From CAZRQL01 sp964602415 (lineage in GTDB: Bacteria; Bacteroidota; Bacteroidia; Cytophagales; Flammeovirgaceae): a stretch of DNA of 64,000 nt. Below, piece by piece: positions 25,125 to 33,488 of this stretch; the stretch's first letter is position 1; each line of letters begins with the position of its first letter. Made by a program: the position numbers and the translations under genes. The notes beneath the pieces are model-generated. The model searched no databases. It saw only the letters and a list, made by a program, of their open reading frames with translations, and had not been told where the DNA came from. The stretch is from the NCBI GenBank assembly GCA_964602415.1, contig CAZRQL010000014.1:1-64000 (forward strand), written 5' to 3'.

Positions 25125-25153
25125 TTGAATTTTAGTTATTTTTCTTATACTTG
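25125..25153 (+). promoter_or_regulatory. Candidate promoter for the class I aldolase gene
   Basis: TTG at 25125-25127 and TATACTTG at 25146-25153, spaced 18 bases, resemble the Bacteroidota promoter with one change in the downstream box. The ATG is 19 bases downstream. Confidence 0.5.
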
Positions 25154-25172
25154 CAAGATAAACCCAACACAA

Positions 25173-26231
25173 ATGTTACTGGAAAAAATCACGTCTATTG
25201 TGGGAGAGAGGGCAGAATACCTGCTTGGCCACCAATGTAGTACCATCTCCAAAGACCAAATCCGCAACCCACACGGGTCTTATGTGGACGATAGTTTTGT
25301 ACACTCCAACCGCTCTGTGCAAGTTCTCAACAGTCTGGCGCGCTTGATGAACAGCGGCAGACTTGGAGGCTCAGGCTACATCTCCATTTTGCCTGTTGAT
25401 CAAGGTATTGAACACAGTGCAGGTTCAGCCTTTGCCCCCAATCCCATTTATTTTGACCCAGAAAATATCATCCGCTTGGCGATAGAGTCGGGCTGCAACG
25501 CAGTGGCATCCACCTTTGGAACACTGGCCATTCATGCCCGCAAATACGCACATAAAATACCTTTCATCGTCAAAATCAACCACAACGAGCTTCTCACCTA
25601 CCCCAACAAATACGACCAAGTGCTGTTTGGCTCTGTCAAAGAAGCATGGAACTTGGGGGCTTGTGCCATCGGTGCGACCATTTATTTTGGCTCTGAAGAA
25701 TCCTCACGCCAGATACAAGAGATTAGTGCGGCCTTTGAAGAAGCCCACGAGTACGGAATGGCCACAATTTTGTGGTGTTACTTGAGAAACAGTGGTTTCA
25801 AAAAAGACGGTGTTGATTACCACACTTCGACAGATACTTCGAGCCAAGCCACGCACTTGGGGGTAACTTTTCAAGCCGACCTTATCAAACAAAAACTGCC
25901 TACCAACAACGGGGCATTTAAAGCACTCAACTTTGGCAAAAGCCACCCTGCCATGTACGACAAACTCAGCAGCGACCACCCCATAGATATGACGCGCTAC
26001 ATGGTGGCCAACTGCTACATGGGCAAAATCGGGCTTATCAACTCAGGTGGAGAGTCTAAGGGCGCATCAGACTTGGCCGAAGCCGTCGAAACAGCCATCA
26101 TCAACAAACGCGCCGGCGGGCTGGGGTTGATATTGGGTCGCAAAGCCTTCCAACGTCCTTTTGCCGAAGGCGTAGAGTTGCTCAATGCCGTGCAAGATGT
26201 GTACCTCACCCCTGAAATTGACTTGGCTTAA
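25173..26231 (+). CDS. fbaB: Class I fructose-bisphosphate aldolase, FbaB/DhnA type
   Basis: 352 residues from the ATG at 25173; the frame opens at TTG 25125, inside the promoter. Motifs include GSGYISILPVDQGIEHSAG, where the Asp and Glu lie in the active site, IPFIVKINHN with a probable Schiff-base Lys region, and the C-terminal INSGGESKGASDLAEA with the phosphate-binding loop. This is the archaeal-type class I enzyme, forming glyceraldehyde-3-phosphate and dihydroxyacetone phosphate from fructose-1,6-bisphosphate through a Schiff base, in contrast to zinc class II aldolases. It is monocistronic between the divergent PspA gene and a terminator shared with mpl. Confidence 0.9.
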   Translation: MLLEKITSIVGERAEYLLGHQCSTISKDQIRNPHGSYVDDSFVHSNRSVQVLNSLARLMNSGRLGGSGYISILPVDQGIEHSAGSAFAPNPIYFDPENIIRLAIESGCNAVASTFGTLAIHARKYAHKIPFIVKINHNELLTYPNKYDQVLFGSVKEAWNLGACAIGATIYFGSEESSRQIQEISAAFEEAHEYGMATILWCYLRNSGFKKDGVDYHTSTDTSSQATHLGVTFQADLIKQKLPTNNGAFKALNFGKSHPAMYDKLSSDHPIDMTRYMVANCYMGKIGLINSGGESKGASDLAEAVETAIINKRAGGLGLILGRKAFQRPFAEGVELLNAVQDVYLTPEIDLA

Positions 26232-26238
26232 ATACAAC

Positions 26239-26286
26239 AAAACTGCCTGAAAAGAAACCAAAACGGTAGCTTTTCATGGCAGTTTT
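26239..26286. terminator. Bidirectional terminator between fbaB and mpl
   Basis: Stem AAAACTGCC with TGAAAAG (26239-26254) pairs with CTTTTCA and GGCAGTTTT (26270-26286), one bulged base, loop of 15. Flanking A and T runs suit termination from both sides. The mpl stop lies inside the right arm. Confidence 0.8.
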
Positions 26287-27655
26287 ATTGATTCAATATC
26301 TTTTTAACCAAGCCTACAATATCCAAGCCTCCAAAATTGCCCGAGGACATCAGTAACAGATTGGTTTGTTGCCAAACTTGGTTCAATAGTAGTTTTTCAA
26401 GCTCTGATGCTTCAGTAATGACTTTAAGGCGCGGTTGCTGAAAAGCGGTTTGGATTTCTTCAACGCTGATTGGCTGGAGTTTTTTGCTTTCTACTATTCT
26501 GGGATCAAAATAGACATAAGCCAAGTCGGCATCCCTGAGTTTACCTTTATATTGAGGAAGAAATATTTTGTTCAGACTGCTGAATGTATGCAGTTCGTAG
26601 CATGCAATCAGTTTTTGTTTGGGGTATTGCTCTTTGACGGCTTTGACAGTGGCTTCGAGTTTTGAAGGAGCATGTGCAAAGTCCCTAAAAATGCGAACTT
26701 GATTGCTTTCGCCAATGAGTTCCAAACGGTTGGGTGCGCCCTTGAAATTTGAAATCGCCTGGATGAAATCTTCTTCTGTGATGCGTATTTTTTTGCATAC
26801 CTCCATAGCGGCGGCCATATTACTCAAATTGTGACGGCCAAATACGCGCATAGGTATTTTAAGTTTGGCCTCATTGATGAGGTAAAGCACCCCATTCTCT
26901 ACTTTGTGCTTGGGAAAACTGTACGAGGTGAGTGTAGCGTCAGGGTGTAAATTCCATTTTTTGATGGATTTGGCCAAAATTTCATCTTCGCCATTGTAAA
27001 TCAAATGGCCGGCTTTTGGGGTGGCTTCAGCAAAAAGTCTAAAAGCATTTAGGTACTGTTCAAAGGTGGGGTAGATATTGAAATGATCCCAAGCGACTCC
27101 GCTAATAACCCCAATATGGTGCTGATAATGAAGGAATTTGGGAGAGGCATCCAAAGGCGAAGTCCCATATTCATCGCCCTCTATGAGTGCAACAGGGGCT
27201 TTTGGGGTAAGTTTGACGGAGGTCTCGTAGTTTTCCAAATTAGCCCCCAGCAAAAAATCGTATTCTATGCCCAATTTGTTGAAAACATGCGCTATCATGG
27301 CGGTAATAGTTGTTTTGCCATGACTGCCTGCCACCACAATACGCTGGCGGTCTTGCTGAAACTCTTTAAAAAATTCGGGAAATGACAAAACTTTTATCCC
27401 CAATTCTTTGCATCTTAACAGCTCGGGATTGTCGGCTTTGGCGTGCATACCAGCAATCACATAGTCCAAATCTGGAGTTATGCTGTCGGGATTCCAGCCC
27501 TGAGTTGAGGGCAAAAGATTGTATTTGGCTAATTTTGAGAGAGATGGTTCGTATATCTTGTCGTCAGAACCACTGACTTGGTGTCCGATTTTGTGCAGTT
27601 CGATGGCCAAACTGTGCATTACGCTACCACCCACAGCAATAAAATGTACTTTCAT
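26285..27655 (-). CDS. mpl: UDP-N-acetylmuramate:tripeptide ligase, Mpl type
   Basis: 456 residues from the ATG at 27655 (the frame opens 12 codons earlier). The N-terminal Rossmann domain begins KVHFIAVGGSVMHSLAIEL and includes the substrate loop SGSDDKIYEPS. ATP is bound by GSHGKTTITAMIAH (about 108-121), and the Mur-ligase middle domain has LIEGDEYGTSPLDASPKF and GVISGVAWDHFNIYPT. The third domain has FRDFAHAPSKLEAT. This set marks Mpl rather than MurC: it links recycled murein tripeptide to UDP-MurNAc in the cytoplasm. It lies about 70 bases after the LptC gene on the same strand. Confidence 0.9.
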   Translation of the reverse strand: MKVHFIAVGGSVMHSLAIELHKIGHQVSGSDDKIYEPSLSKLAKYNLLPSTQGWNPDSITPDLDYVIAGMHAKADNPELLRCKELGIKVLSFPEFFKEFQQDRQRIVVAGSHGKTTITAMIAHVFNKLGIEYDFLLGANLENYETSVKLTPKAPVALIEGDEYGTSPLDASPKFLHYQHHIGVISGVAWDHFNIYPTFEQYLNAFRLFAEATPKAGHLIYNGEDEILAKSIKKWNLHPDATLTSYSFPKHKVENGVLYLINEAKLKIPMRVFGRHNLSNMAAAMEVCKKIRITEEDFIQAISNFKGAPNRLELIGESNQVRIFRDFAHAPSKLEATVKAVKEQYPKQKLIACYELHTFSSLNKIFLPQYKGKLRDADLAYVYFDPRIVESKKLQPISVEEIQTAFQQPRLKVITEASELEKLLLNQVWQQTNLLLMSSGNFGGLDIVGLVKKILNQ

Positions 27656-27726
27656 GCAGGCAATTATATCAACATTGAACTCATCTGCCAAACTGTTTTG
27701 TCAAGAATATGCCCCAACGAGCCATA

Positions 27727-28257
27727 TTACTCTCCGGCTGGCTTTTTGACAGAAAAAATACCGGTCGGCTGGAGGATTTTGTATTCACTAAAATCTTGTT
27801 TGGCATAAAGACCCACTCCATGCAATACCTCCAAAGGGGTAGTAACTTTAATAATCGTATCGCTGTAAATTTTTGCATTGGCCTCGTTGTAATTGAGTAC
27901 CGGAGTCTCAAGTTTTTGTTGATGAACCACATTTTCTACCACCACCCCACCCTTGGCTGTGTAGATGAGTTGTTGTGCATTGTGGTAGGCTTGCTGGGCT
28001 ACTATGGTCGTGGTTAGCTCACCCTGTTCATTGAACATATAAATATAAATTGAGTCAGGGTAAGAAGAATCGCCGTTGGGGTACAACTCCCGCGTAGGGG
28101 CGCGAAGTTTGATTTTGATGGTCGCGGATTGGCTGTAAGTAAGTGATACATTTCGACTTACGGCTGTCGGCCCTTGGTAAGCATCTTGGGTTTGTTCAAA
28201 GGTTGGATTGGCCTTGCAAGCCAACAAAAAACAAAAAACCGGGAAAAAGATTTTCAT
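27727..28257 (-). CDS. lptC: LptC, LPS export periplasmic lipoprotein
   Basis: A 176-residue protein starting MKIFFPVFCFLLACKANP, a lipoprotein signal with Cys at about 14 rather than the membrane anchor found in E. coli LptC. The rest is a beta-jellyroll: SRNVSLTYSQSATIKIKLRAP, LTTTIVAQQAYHNAQQLIY, and GVVVENVVHQQKLETPVLNYN, the last matching the conserved LptC segment where a vertical line of strands carries LPS. It should connect the LptB-F-G extractor with LptA in the periplasm. The mpl gene follows downstream on the same strand. The start lies about 135 bases from the divergent porin-like gene. Confidence 0.85.
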   Translation of the reverse strand: MKIFFPVFCFLLACKANPTFEQTQDAYQGPTAVSRNVSLTYSQSATIKIKLRAPTRELYPNGDSSYPDSIYIYMFNEQGELTTTIVAQQAYHNAQQLIYTAKGGVVVENVVHQQKLETPVLNYNEANAKIYSDTIIKVTTPLEVLHGVGLYAKQDFSEYKILQPTGIFSVKKPAGE

Positions 28258-28391
28258 ACCGCAAATATACTCTTGCTACTGCGGATTTGTGGCTTGATAT
28301 AATAGTGCTATTTTTTGATAGAAAAGTGATATAATGACAAATGATAAAATCGGACTATTGATGAAAAAAACAATCACTTTAAAACGCTATT

Positions 28392-29789
28392 ATGAAGAAA
28401 ATTACAACACTTTTACTCTTGGTGTTGGTAAGTGCCACTGTACCGCTGCAAGCGCAAGAGAAGACCGCTGCCGATTCGATAGCCCCTCCTCCGGTTGCAC
28501 CACCGCCATTGCCTCCCGACCACTATAACTCTTACAAACCCTTGATTCTCAAAGTAACAGATGACGGATCAAAATACATCCGCTTCATCGTTTGGAATCA
28601 GGTTTGGATGCGGTTTACAGAAAACAACCCCGGCACAGCTTTTGAGGACGGCACGGCTTTTAGAGAAAATTTGGATATAGGCATGCGCCGTTTGCGTTTT
28701 TTGGCTTATGCACAGATTACGCCGCGCTACTTAATCCTCACACACTGGGGCATCAACAACCAAACCTTTGTCAACGGAGGCGCGCCGGCTTCGGGCGCAA
28801 AAAAGCCACAACTTTTTTTTCACGATGTCTGGAACGAGTATGAAGTAGTGCCAAAGAAATTTTTTCTTGGCTTTGGCTTGCACTATTGGAATGGGATTTC
28901 GAGGCTCTCCAGCCATTCGACACTAACTTTTATGACATTGGACGCGCCTATTTTCAACTGGCCTCTTATCGAACTCAACGACCAGTTTGCCCGCCAGATG
29001 GGTGTGTACGCCAAAGGCCAAATCGGCAAATTGGACTATCGGGCAGCTATCAATCGCCCCTTTAGCGTAAGCAATACCGTAGCCTCAAAGCCGGGTACAA
29101 CCGTATCACACATACCCACTTACAACTACGCCTTTACGGGCTACTTCAACTGGATGTTTTTGGATGCTGAGAGCAATAAGTTGCCTTTTTTTGTGGGAAG
29201 TCATTTGGGTGCTAAAAAAGTGTTCAATATTGGTGCAGGATTTTACCATCACCCCCAAGCCACCAGAACCATACAAGGCACTGACACCACCAAAAACGAC
29301 ATTACGCTGTTAGGATTGGATGTTTTTTATGATGTACCCCTCAATAAAGAAAAGGGAACTTGTTTTTCTCTTTACAGCGTGTATTACAATTACGATTTTG
29401 GGAAAAATTATATCAGAAACGTAGGCATTATGAATGAAGGCAGCGTAGCTACTGCCGGCAACCAGCCCTTGTTTAGCCGGCGTAGCTTTGGTGGCGCAGG
29501 CAACGCTCAGCCATTGATTGCCACAGGCAGCATCTGGTACACCCAAATAGGGGTATCACTTCCTAAAAACAAACGCGGCGAACAGTTTATGCCTTATTTT
29601 ACGACCACATTCAAAAACTTTGATTTCTTGGATGCTTCTTGGCAATTTGATTTGGGAATTAACTACCTTATCACCGGACACAACTCAAAACTCACTCTTC
29701 AATACTCTCAAAGGCCGGTTTACGGCTTTGACGGCAAAAGAGGCGGAGAAAGAGGAGAAATTATTTTTCAATCCCACATATTCTTTTAA
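28392..29789 (+). CDS. Porin-like outer-membrane protein linked to the symporter operon
   Basis: 465 residues. A signal peptide (MKKITTLLLLVLVSATVPLQAQ) is followed by a proline-rich linker (PPPVAPPPLPPD) and then alternating amphipathic strands such as YIRFIVWNQVWMRFTEN, RRLRFLAYAQITPRYLIL and LTLQYSQRPVYGFDG, ending in a Phe (IIFQSHIFF), as expected for an outer-membrane beta barrel. I infer a phosphate-selective-porin-like family. It stands directly upstream of the DUF4212 and large symporter subunits (31 bases), so it probably lets the symporter's substrate, likely a short-chain carboxylate, cross the outer membrane. Confidence 0.8.
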   Translation: MKKITTLLLLVLVSATVPLQAQEKTAADSIAPPPVAPPPLPPDHYNSYKPLILKVTDDGSKYIRFIVWNQVWMRFTENNPGTAFEDGTAFRENLDIGMRRLRFLAYAQITPRYLILTHWGINNQTFVNGGAPASGAKKPQLFFHDVWNEYEVVPKKFFLGFGLHYWNGISRLSSHSTLTFMTLDAPIFNWPLIELNDQFARQMGVYAKGQIGKLDYRAAINRPFSVSNTVASKPGTTVSHIPTYNYAFTGYFNWMFLDAESNKLPFFVGSHLGAKKVFNIGAGFYHHPQATRTIQGTDTTKNDITLLGLDVFYDVPLNKEKGTCFSLYSVYYNYDFGKNYIRNVGIMNEGSVATAGNQPLFSRRSFGGAGNAQPLIATGSIWYTQIGVSLPKNKRGEQFMPYFTTTFKNFDFLDASWQFDLGINYLITGHNSKLTLQYSQRPVYGFDGKRGGERGEIIFQSHIFF

Positions 29790-29820
29790 TTTTTTGCACA
29801 TTTAAAAATATTTATTAATT

Positions 29821-30111
29821 ATGATAGAATCACAAAAAAAACAGGAAGCAGGCCACAGTGCCGAACACCTGAAAGCCTATTGGAAACGCAACGTTAGGCT
29901 GCTGTTTATTTTGCTCTCAATTTGGTTTTTGTGCTCTTATGGAGCCGCAATCTTATTCAAGGATACACTTGATGCCATTAAAATTGCAGGGTTTCCGTTG
30001 GGCTTTTGGTTTGGACAACAAGGCTCACTCTACATTTTTGTTGTGTTGATCTTTGTCTATTCCTACAAAATGACAAAGTTGGACGTAGAGTTTGATGTTC
30101 ATGAAAATTAG
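29821..30111 (+). CDS. DUF4212 small subunit of sodium/carboxylate symporter
   Basis: A 96-residue protein with two membrane segments (LLFILLSIWFLCSYGAAILF at about 29-48 and GSLYIFVVLIFVYSYKM at about 69-85) joined by a loop with FPLGFWFGQQGS, the DUF4212 signature. Such proteins accompany the VC_2705-type sodium:solute symporters and are thought to be their small subunit. The large subunit follows after 38 bases. The cytoplasmic C-terminus has acidic residues (LDVEFDVHEN). Confidence 0.9.
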   Translation: MIESQKKQEAGHSAEHLKAYWKRNVRLLFILLSIWFLCSYGAAILFKDTLDAIKIAGFPLGFWFGQQGSLYIFVVLIFVYSYKMTKLDVEFDVHEN

Positions 30112-30149
30112 TCATTAAACAATTAAATAAACTATTAATTATTAGAATT

Positions 30150-31844
30150 ATGGATGTACAAACATGGACATATATTTTGGTAGGGCTTTCATTTACGCTC
30201 TACATAGGCATTGCTGTGTGGACAAGAGCCTCTTCTACCAAAGAGTTTTATGTAGCGGGTGGGGGTGTTCCTTCGGTGATGAACGGGATGGCTACGGCGG
30301 CAGACTGGATGTCGGCGGCTTCTTTTATATCTATGGCAGGGCTAATCTCGTTTATGGGTGCTGACGGGAGTGTGTTTTTGATGGGATGGACGGGAGGCTA
30401 TGTATTGCTGGCTTTGCTGTTAGCTCCTTATTTACGAAAATTTGGTAAGTTTACCGTTCCCGCATTTATTGGAGACAGGTACTATTCGGGCACAGCGCGT
30501 ACGGTGGCGGTAATTTGTGCTCTTTTCGTATCTTTTACTTATGTGGCAGGACAGATGCGTGGGGTGGGTTTGGTGTTTTCAAGGTTTTTGCAAGTGGATA
30601 TCAATACAGGTGTGATTATTGGGATGATCATCGTGTTCTTTTATGCTTTTTTGGGAGGCATGAAGGGCATAACTTATACGCAAGTAGCCCAGTATTGTGT
30701 GTTGATATTTGCTTACATGGTTCCTGCTTTTTTCATATCATTTGAACTCACCGGAAATTTTATTCCTCAACTTGGTTTTGGCGGCAAGATAAACGACGGC
30801 TCAGGGATGTATTTGCTTGAAAGGCTCAACGGACTCAATACCGAGTTGGGTTTTGCTGAGTACACATCGGGAACTAAATCCATGTTTGATGTTTTTTGCA
30901 TTACTGCCGCTTTGATGGTGGGAACGGCTGGTTTGCCCCACGTGATTGTGAGGTTTTTTACGGTCAGAAGGGTGAGAGACGCAAGGTTTTCTGCGGGTTA
31001 TGCCCTGATATTCATTACAATATTGTACTCTACCGCTCCTGCTATTGCGGCCTTTGCCCGCACCAATCTACTTTCCACAGTGAGCAACAAAGAATATGCC
31101 TCTATGCCTGAATGGTTTAAAAATTGGGAAAAAACCAAACTCATCAAATTTGAAGACAAAAACAGCGACGGACTGATTCAGTACGTAAAAGATAAAGACA
31201 AAAACGAACTTACCATAGACAACGACATTATGGTATTGGCCAACCCTGAGATTGCCAAATTGCCCAACTGGGTAGTGGGCTTGGTGGCGGCGGGAGCTTT
31301 GGCGGCGGCACTATCCACGGCGGCGGGTCTGCTGCTGGTTATCTCCAGTTCGGTCTCTCACGACCTAATCAAAATGCAAATAGCCCCCGGACTATCAGAA
31401 AAGCGCGAACTCATCGCAGCCCGCATTTCTGCCGGTGTCGCTGTGGTGATAGCGGGTTACTTCGGGGTCAATCCTCCGGGTTTTGTGGCGGCGGTGGTGG
31501 CTTTGGCTTTCGGCTTGGCAGCGGCGACTTTCTTTCCTGCCATTTTGCTGGGCATATTTAGCACCCGAATGAACCGCGAAGGGGCTGTAACGGGGATGAT
31601 AGTGGGACTGAGCGTTATGCTCTACTATATTATGGCTTACAAATTCAATCTTTTTGGGGCTACTACGCCGCAAGATTGGTGGCTGGGGGTTTCGCCGGAA
31701 GGCTTTGGCACGATTGCGATGCTATTCAATTTGGGCAGTGCGCTGTTGGTGTCGTACCTAACTCCTCCCCCTCCTGAGCACGTACAAGAAATAATCAAAG
31801 ATATACGCTTCCCAAGGGGAGCAGGTGCTGCTCACGACCATTGA
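30150..31844 (+). CDS. Sodium:solute symporter, acetate/carboxylate type (ActP/VC_2705-like)
   Basis: A 564-residue SSS-family symporter with about thirteen membrane segments. MATAADWMSAASFISMAGLI (46-65) and LPHVIVRFFTVRRVRDAR (262-279) are the family signatures, including the sodium-coordinating helix-1 region. Residues about 327-370 form an extra hydrophilic loop with DKNSDGLIQY (336-345), a calcium-binding EF-hand-like loop that is usual in this two-subunit subfamily. The C-terminal ALAAALSTAAGLLLVISSSV is also diagnostic. It likely imports acetate or other small carboxylates with sodium, together with the DUF4212 subunit and the upstream porin-like protein. A strong terminator follows. 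Confidence 0.9.
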   Translation: MDVQTWTYILVGLSFTLYIGIAVWTRASSTKEFYVAGGGVPSVMNGMATAADWMSAASFISMAGLISFMGADGSVFLMGWTGGYVLLALLLAPYLRKFGKFTVPAFIGDRYYSGTARTVAVICALFVSFTYVAGQMRGVGLVFSRFLQVDINTGVIIGMIIVFFYAFLGGMKGITYTQVAQYCVLIFAYMVPAFFISFELTGNFIPQLGFGGKINDGSGMYLLERLNGLNTELGFAEYTSGTKSMFDVFCITAALMVGTAGLPHVIVRFFTVRRVRDARFSAGYALIFITILYSTAPAIAAFARTNLLSTVSNKEYASMPEWFKNWEKTKLIKFEDKNSDGLIQYVKDKDKNELTIDNDIMVLANPEIAKLPNWVVGLVAAGALAAALSTAAGLLLVISSSVSHDLIKMQIAPGLSEKRELIAARISAGVAVVIAGYFGVNPPGFVAAVVALAFGLAAATFFPAILLGIFSTRMNREGAVTGMIVGLSVMLYYIMAYKFNLFGATTPQDWWLGVSPEGFGTIAMLFNLGSALLVSYLTPPPPEHVQEIIKDIRFPRGAGAAHDH

Positions 31845-31860
31845 GCTACCAAAAAGCATC

Positions 31861-31893
31861 AAAAAAAGCCTCACTTATTGGTGAGGCTTTTTT
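31861..31893. terminator. Bidirectional terminator between the symporter and the DksA-like gene
   Basis: Perfect stem GCCTCAC / GTGAGGC (31868-31874 and 31881-31887) with loop TTATTG, preceded by seven A and followed by six T, so it can stop transcripts from both directions. Confidence 0.9.
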
Positions 31894-31914
31894 GTGTCAG
31901 CAATAAGCAGTCGG

Positions 31915-32286
31915 TTATGCAAAACGCTGTTTGGCTTCGATGGTTTGTTGGGTGTGAGGCACTACTTTGAGCCTTTCTTTAGGGATCAACTTGCCCGTAT
32001 CTTTACAAATGCCATAAGTGCCATTTTTAATCCTTCGCTTGGCATTTTCCAACTCAGCTATGTACTTCAAGGCCCTTACTGTCATTTGGGTGAGTTGCTC
32101 TTTTTCAAATGACTCTGCTCCATCCTCAAGAGAACTTACTTTGCCGTACGTGGCTGACTCATTTTGCGCACCATTTAAGGTGTCTTTTAGTTGTCTCAAA
32201 TCGTTGCGGGCTGTGGTAAGTTTTTCGTCTATAATAGCCTCAAACTCCAACAGCTCCTCTTTGGTGTAGTACTTCTTCTCACTCAT
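31915..32286 (-). CDS. TraR/DksA-family RNA-polymerase-binding regulator
   Basis: A 123-residue protein. The N-terminal coiled-coil finger spans about residues 5-80 (EFEAIIDEKLTTARNDLRQL and VRALKYIAELENAKRRI), and the C-terminal knuckle reads NGTYGICKDTGKLIPKERL followed by VVPHTQQTIEAKQR. Only one Cys of the usual four zinc ligands is kept, as in many Bacteroidota members. DksA-type proteins enter the secondary channel of RNA polymerase and adjust rRNA and amino-acid promoters, often with ppGpp. It has its own promoter (32334-32364) and shares a terminator with the symporter operon. Confidence 0.88.
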   Translation of the reverse strand: MSEKKYYTKEELLEFEAIIDEKLTTARNDLRQLKDTLNGAQNESATYGKVSSLEDGAESFEKEQLTQMTVRALKYIAELENAKRRIKNGTYGICKDTGKLIPKERLKVVPHTQQTIEAKQRFA

Positions 32287-32333
32287 AAGTCATTTATTTT
32301 CAGGTTACAAACAGCTTTGTACTAATATTTTCG

Positions 32334-32364
32334 CAAAAGTAGCCAAAAAACCAAGAAAACACAA
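32334..32364 (-). promoter_or_regulatory. Promoter for the DksA-like gene
   Basis: On the minus strand TTG at 32364-32362 and TACTTTTG at 32341-32334 (exact TAnnTTTG), spaced 20 bases. The ATG lies 47 bases beyond the box. Confidence 0.6.
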
Positions 32365-32405
32365 TAAGTTTGTGTAGAAAATACAAATTTTAATTAACAT
32401 TTTCA

Positions 32406-33467
32406 ATGAAAACCTACCTCTTATCTATTTTGTTCTTAGGGTTTTGGTGTTTTTCTTGCAATCAAGCTACACAAAAAACCAACCAGAAAACCGTTAAAAA
32501 CATCATTTTTCTGATTGGTGACGGTATGGGTTTAGCTCAGATGCACGCGGCGATGACAGCCAAAAAGAGTTCATTGCACATTGAAAAAATGCCCATCGTA
32601 GGTTTGCAAAAAACACATTCTTCCGACAACTACATCACCGATTCGGCGGCAGGAGCTACCGCCTTTGCTTGCGGTCAAAAAACCACCAACCAAACCGTTG
32701 GGCTGGATAGCTTGGGCAATCCGCTGCCTACTATTCTTGAGATGGCGGCTCAAAAAGGGCTTGCCACAGGTCTAGTAGCTACATGTGCGCTGACTCACGC
32801 CACACCTGCCAGTTTTGCCGCTCATGTGCCTCACCGCAAAATGTATGAGCAAATCGCAGAGCAAATGGCAAAAGCACCCATTGACGTAATGATTGGGGGA
32901 GGACGTACTGTTTTTGCCCCTCACATAGAAAACATGAAAACATCAGGTTTTCAGGTGATTGACACCATAACCGATTTAGAAAAGATAAAAAGCGGAAAAC
33001 TGGCCGCTTTTTTTGCTGACAACCACCCGAAGAAGTTTCAGGAAGGACGGGGAGATGATATGCTCAAAAAGAGTTCGTTGAAGGCCATCGAACTTTTGTC
33101 TCAAAACCCAAAGGGATTCTTTTTGATGATAGAAGGCTCTCAGATTGATTGGGGCGGACATGCAAATGACCTTGAGTACGTCATCCAAGAAACTTTGGAT
33201 TTTGATGAGACAATAGGCGCAGTGCTGGAATGGGCAAGAAAAGACGGCCAAACATTGGTAGTCGTTACTGCCGACCACGAAACGGGGGGACTAACTCTGG
33301 TGGGCGGTAATATGCAGACCGGCGAAGTAAAACCCCATTTTTCTACCGGAGAACATACTGCCATCATCGTCCCTGTCTATGCTTTTGGGCCAAATGCCAT
33401 CGAATACGCAGGGATTTATCAAAATACCGATTTATTTTACAAGTTTAGGGCAAATTTGGGGCTTTAG
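32406..33467 (+). CDS. Alkaline phosphatase, lipoprotein
   Basis: A 353-residue protein. The signal MKTYLLSILFLGFWCFSC suggests a lipoprotein with Cys18 (Cys15 is an alternative). Metal ligand Asp is in FLIGDGMGLAQ, the nucleophile is Ser80 in ITDSAAGATAFACGQK, and later ligands are in IEGSQIDWGGHAND, VVTADHETGGLTLVGG and FSTGEHTAIIVPVYA. This is the complete two-zinc plus magnesium set of PhoA-like enzymes, which hydrolyse phosphomonoesters outside the cytoplasm. The gene has about 120 bases to the divergent DksA-like gene and precedes a membrane-protein gene by 21 bases. No Pho-box was identified. Confidence 0.92.
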   Translation: MKTYLLSILFLGFWCFSCNQATQKTNQKTVKNIIFLIGDGMGLAQMHAAMTAKKSSLHIEKMPIVGLQKTHSSDNYITDSAAGATAFACGQKTTNQTVGLDSLGNPLPTILEMAAQKGLATGLVATCALTHATPASFAAHVPHRKMYEQIAEQMAKAPIDVMIGGGRTVFAPHIENMKTSGFQVIDTITDLEKIKSGKLAAFFADNHPKKFQEGRGDDMLKKSSLKAIELLSQNPKGFFLMIEGSQIDWGGHANDLEYVIQETLDFDETIGAVLEWARKDGQTLVVVTADHETGGLTLVGGNMQTGEVKPHFSTGEHTAIIVPVYAFGPNAIEYAGIYQNTDLFYKFRANLGL

Positions 33468-33488
33468 GCCATAGTCAATCCCTGTCTA

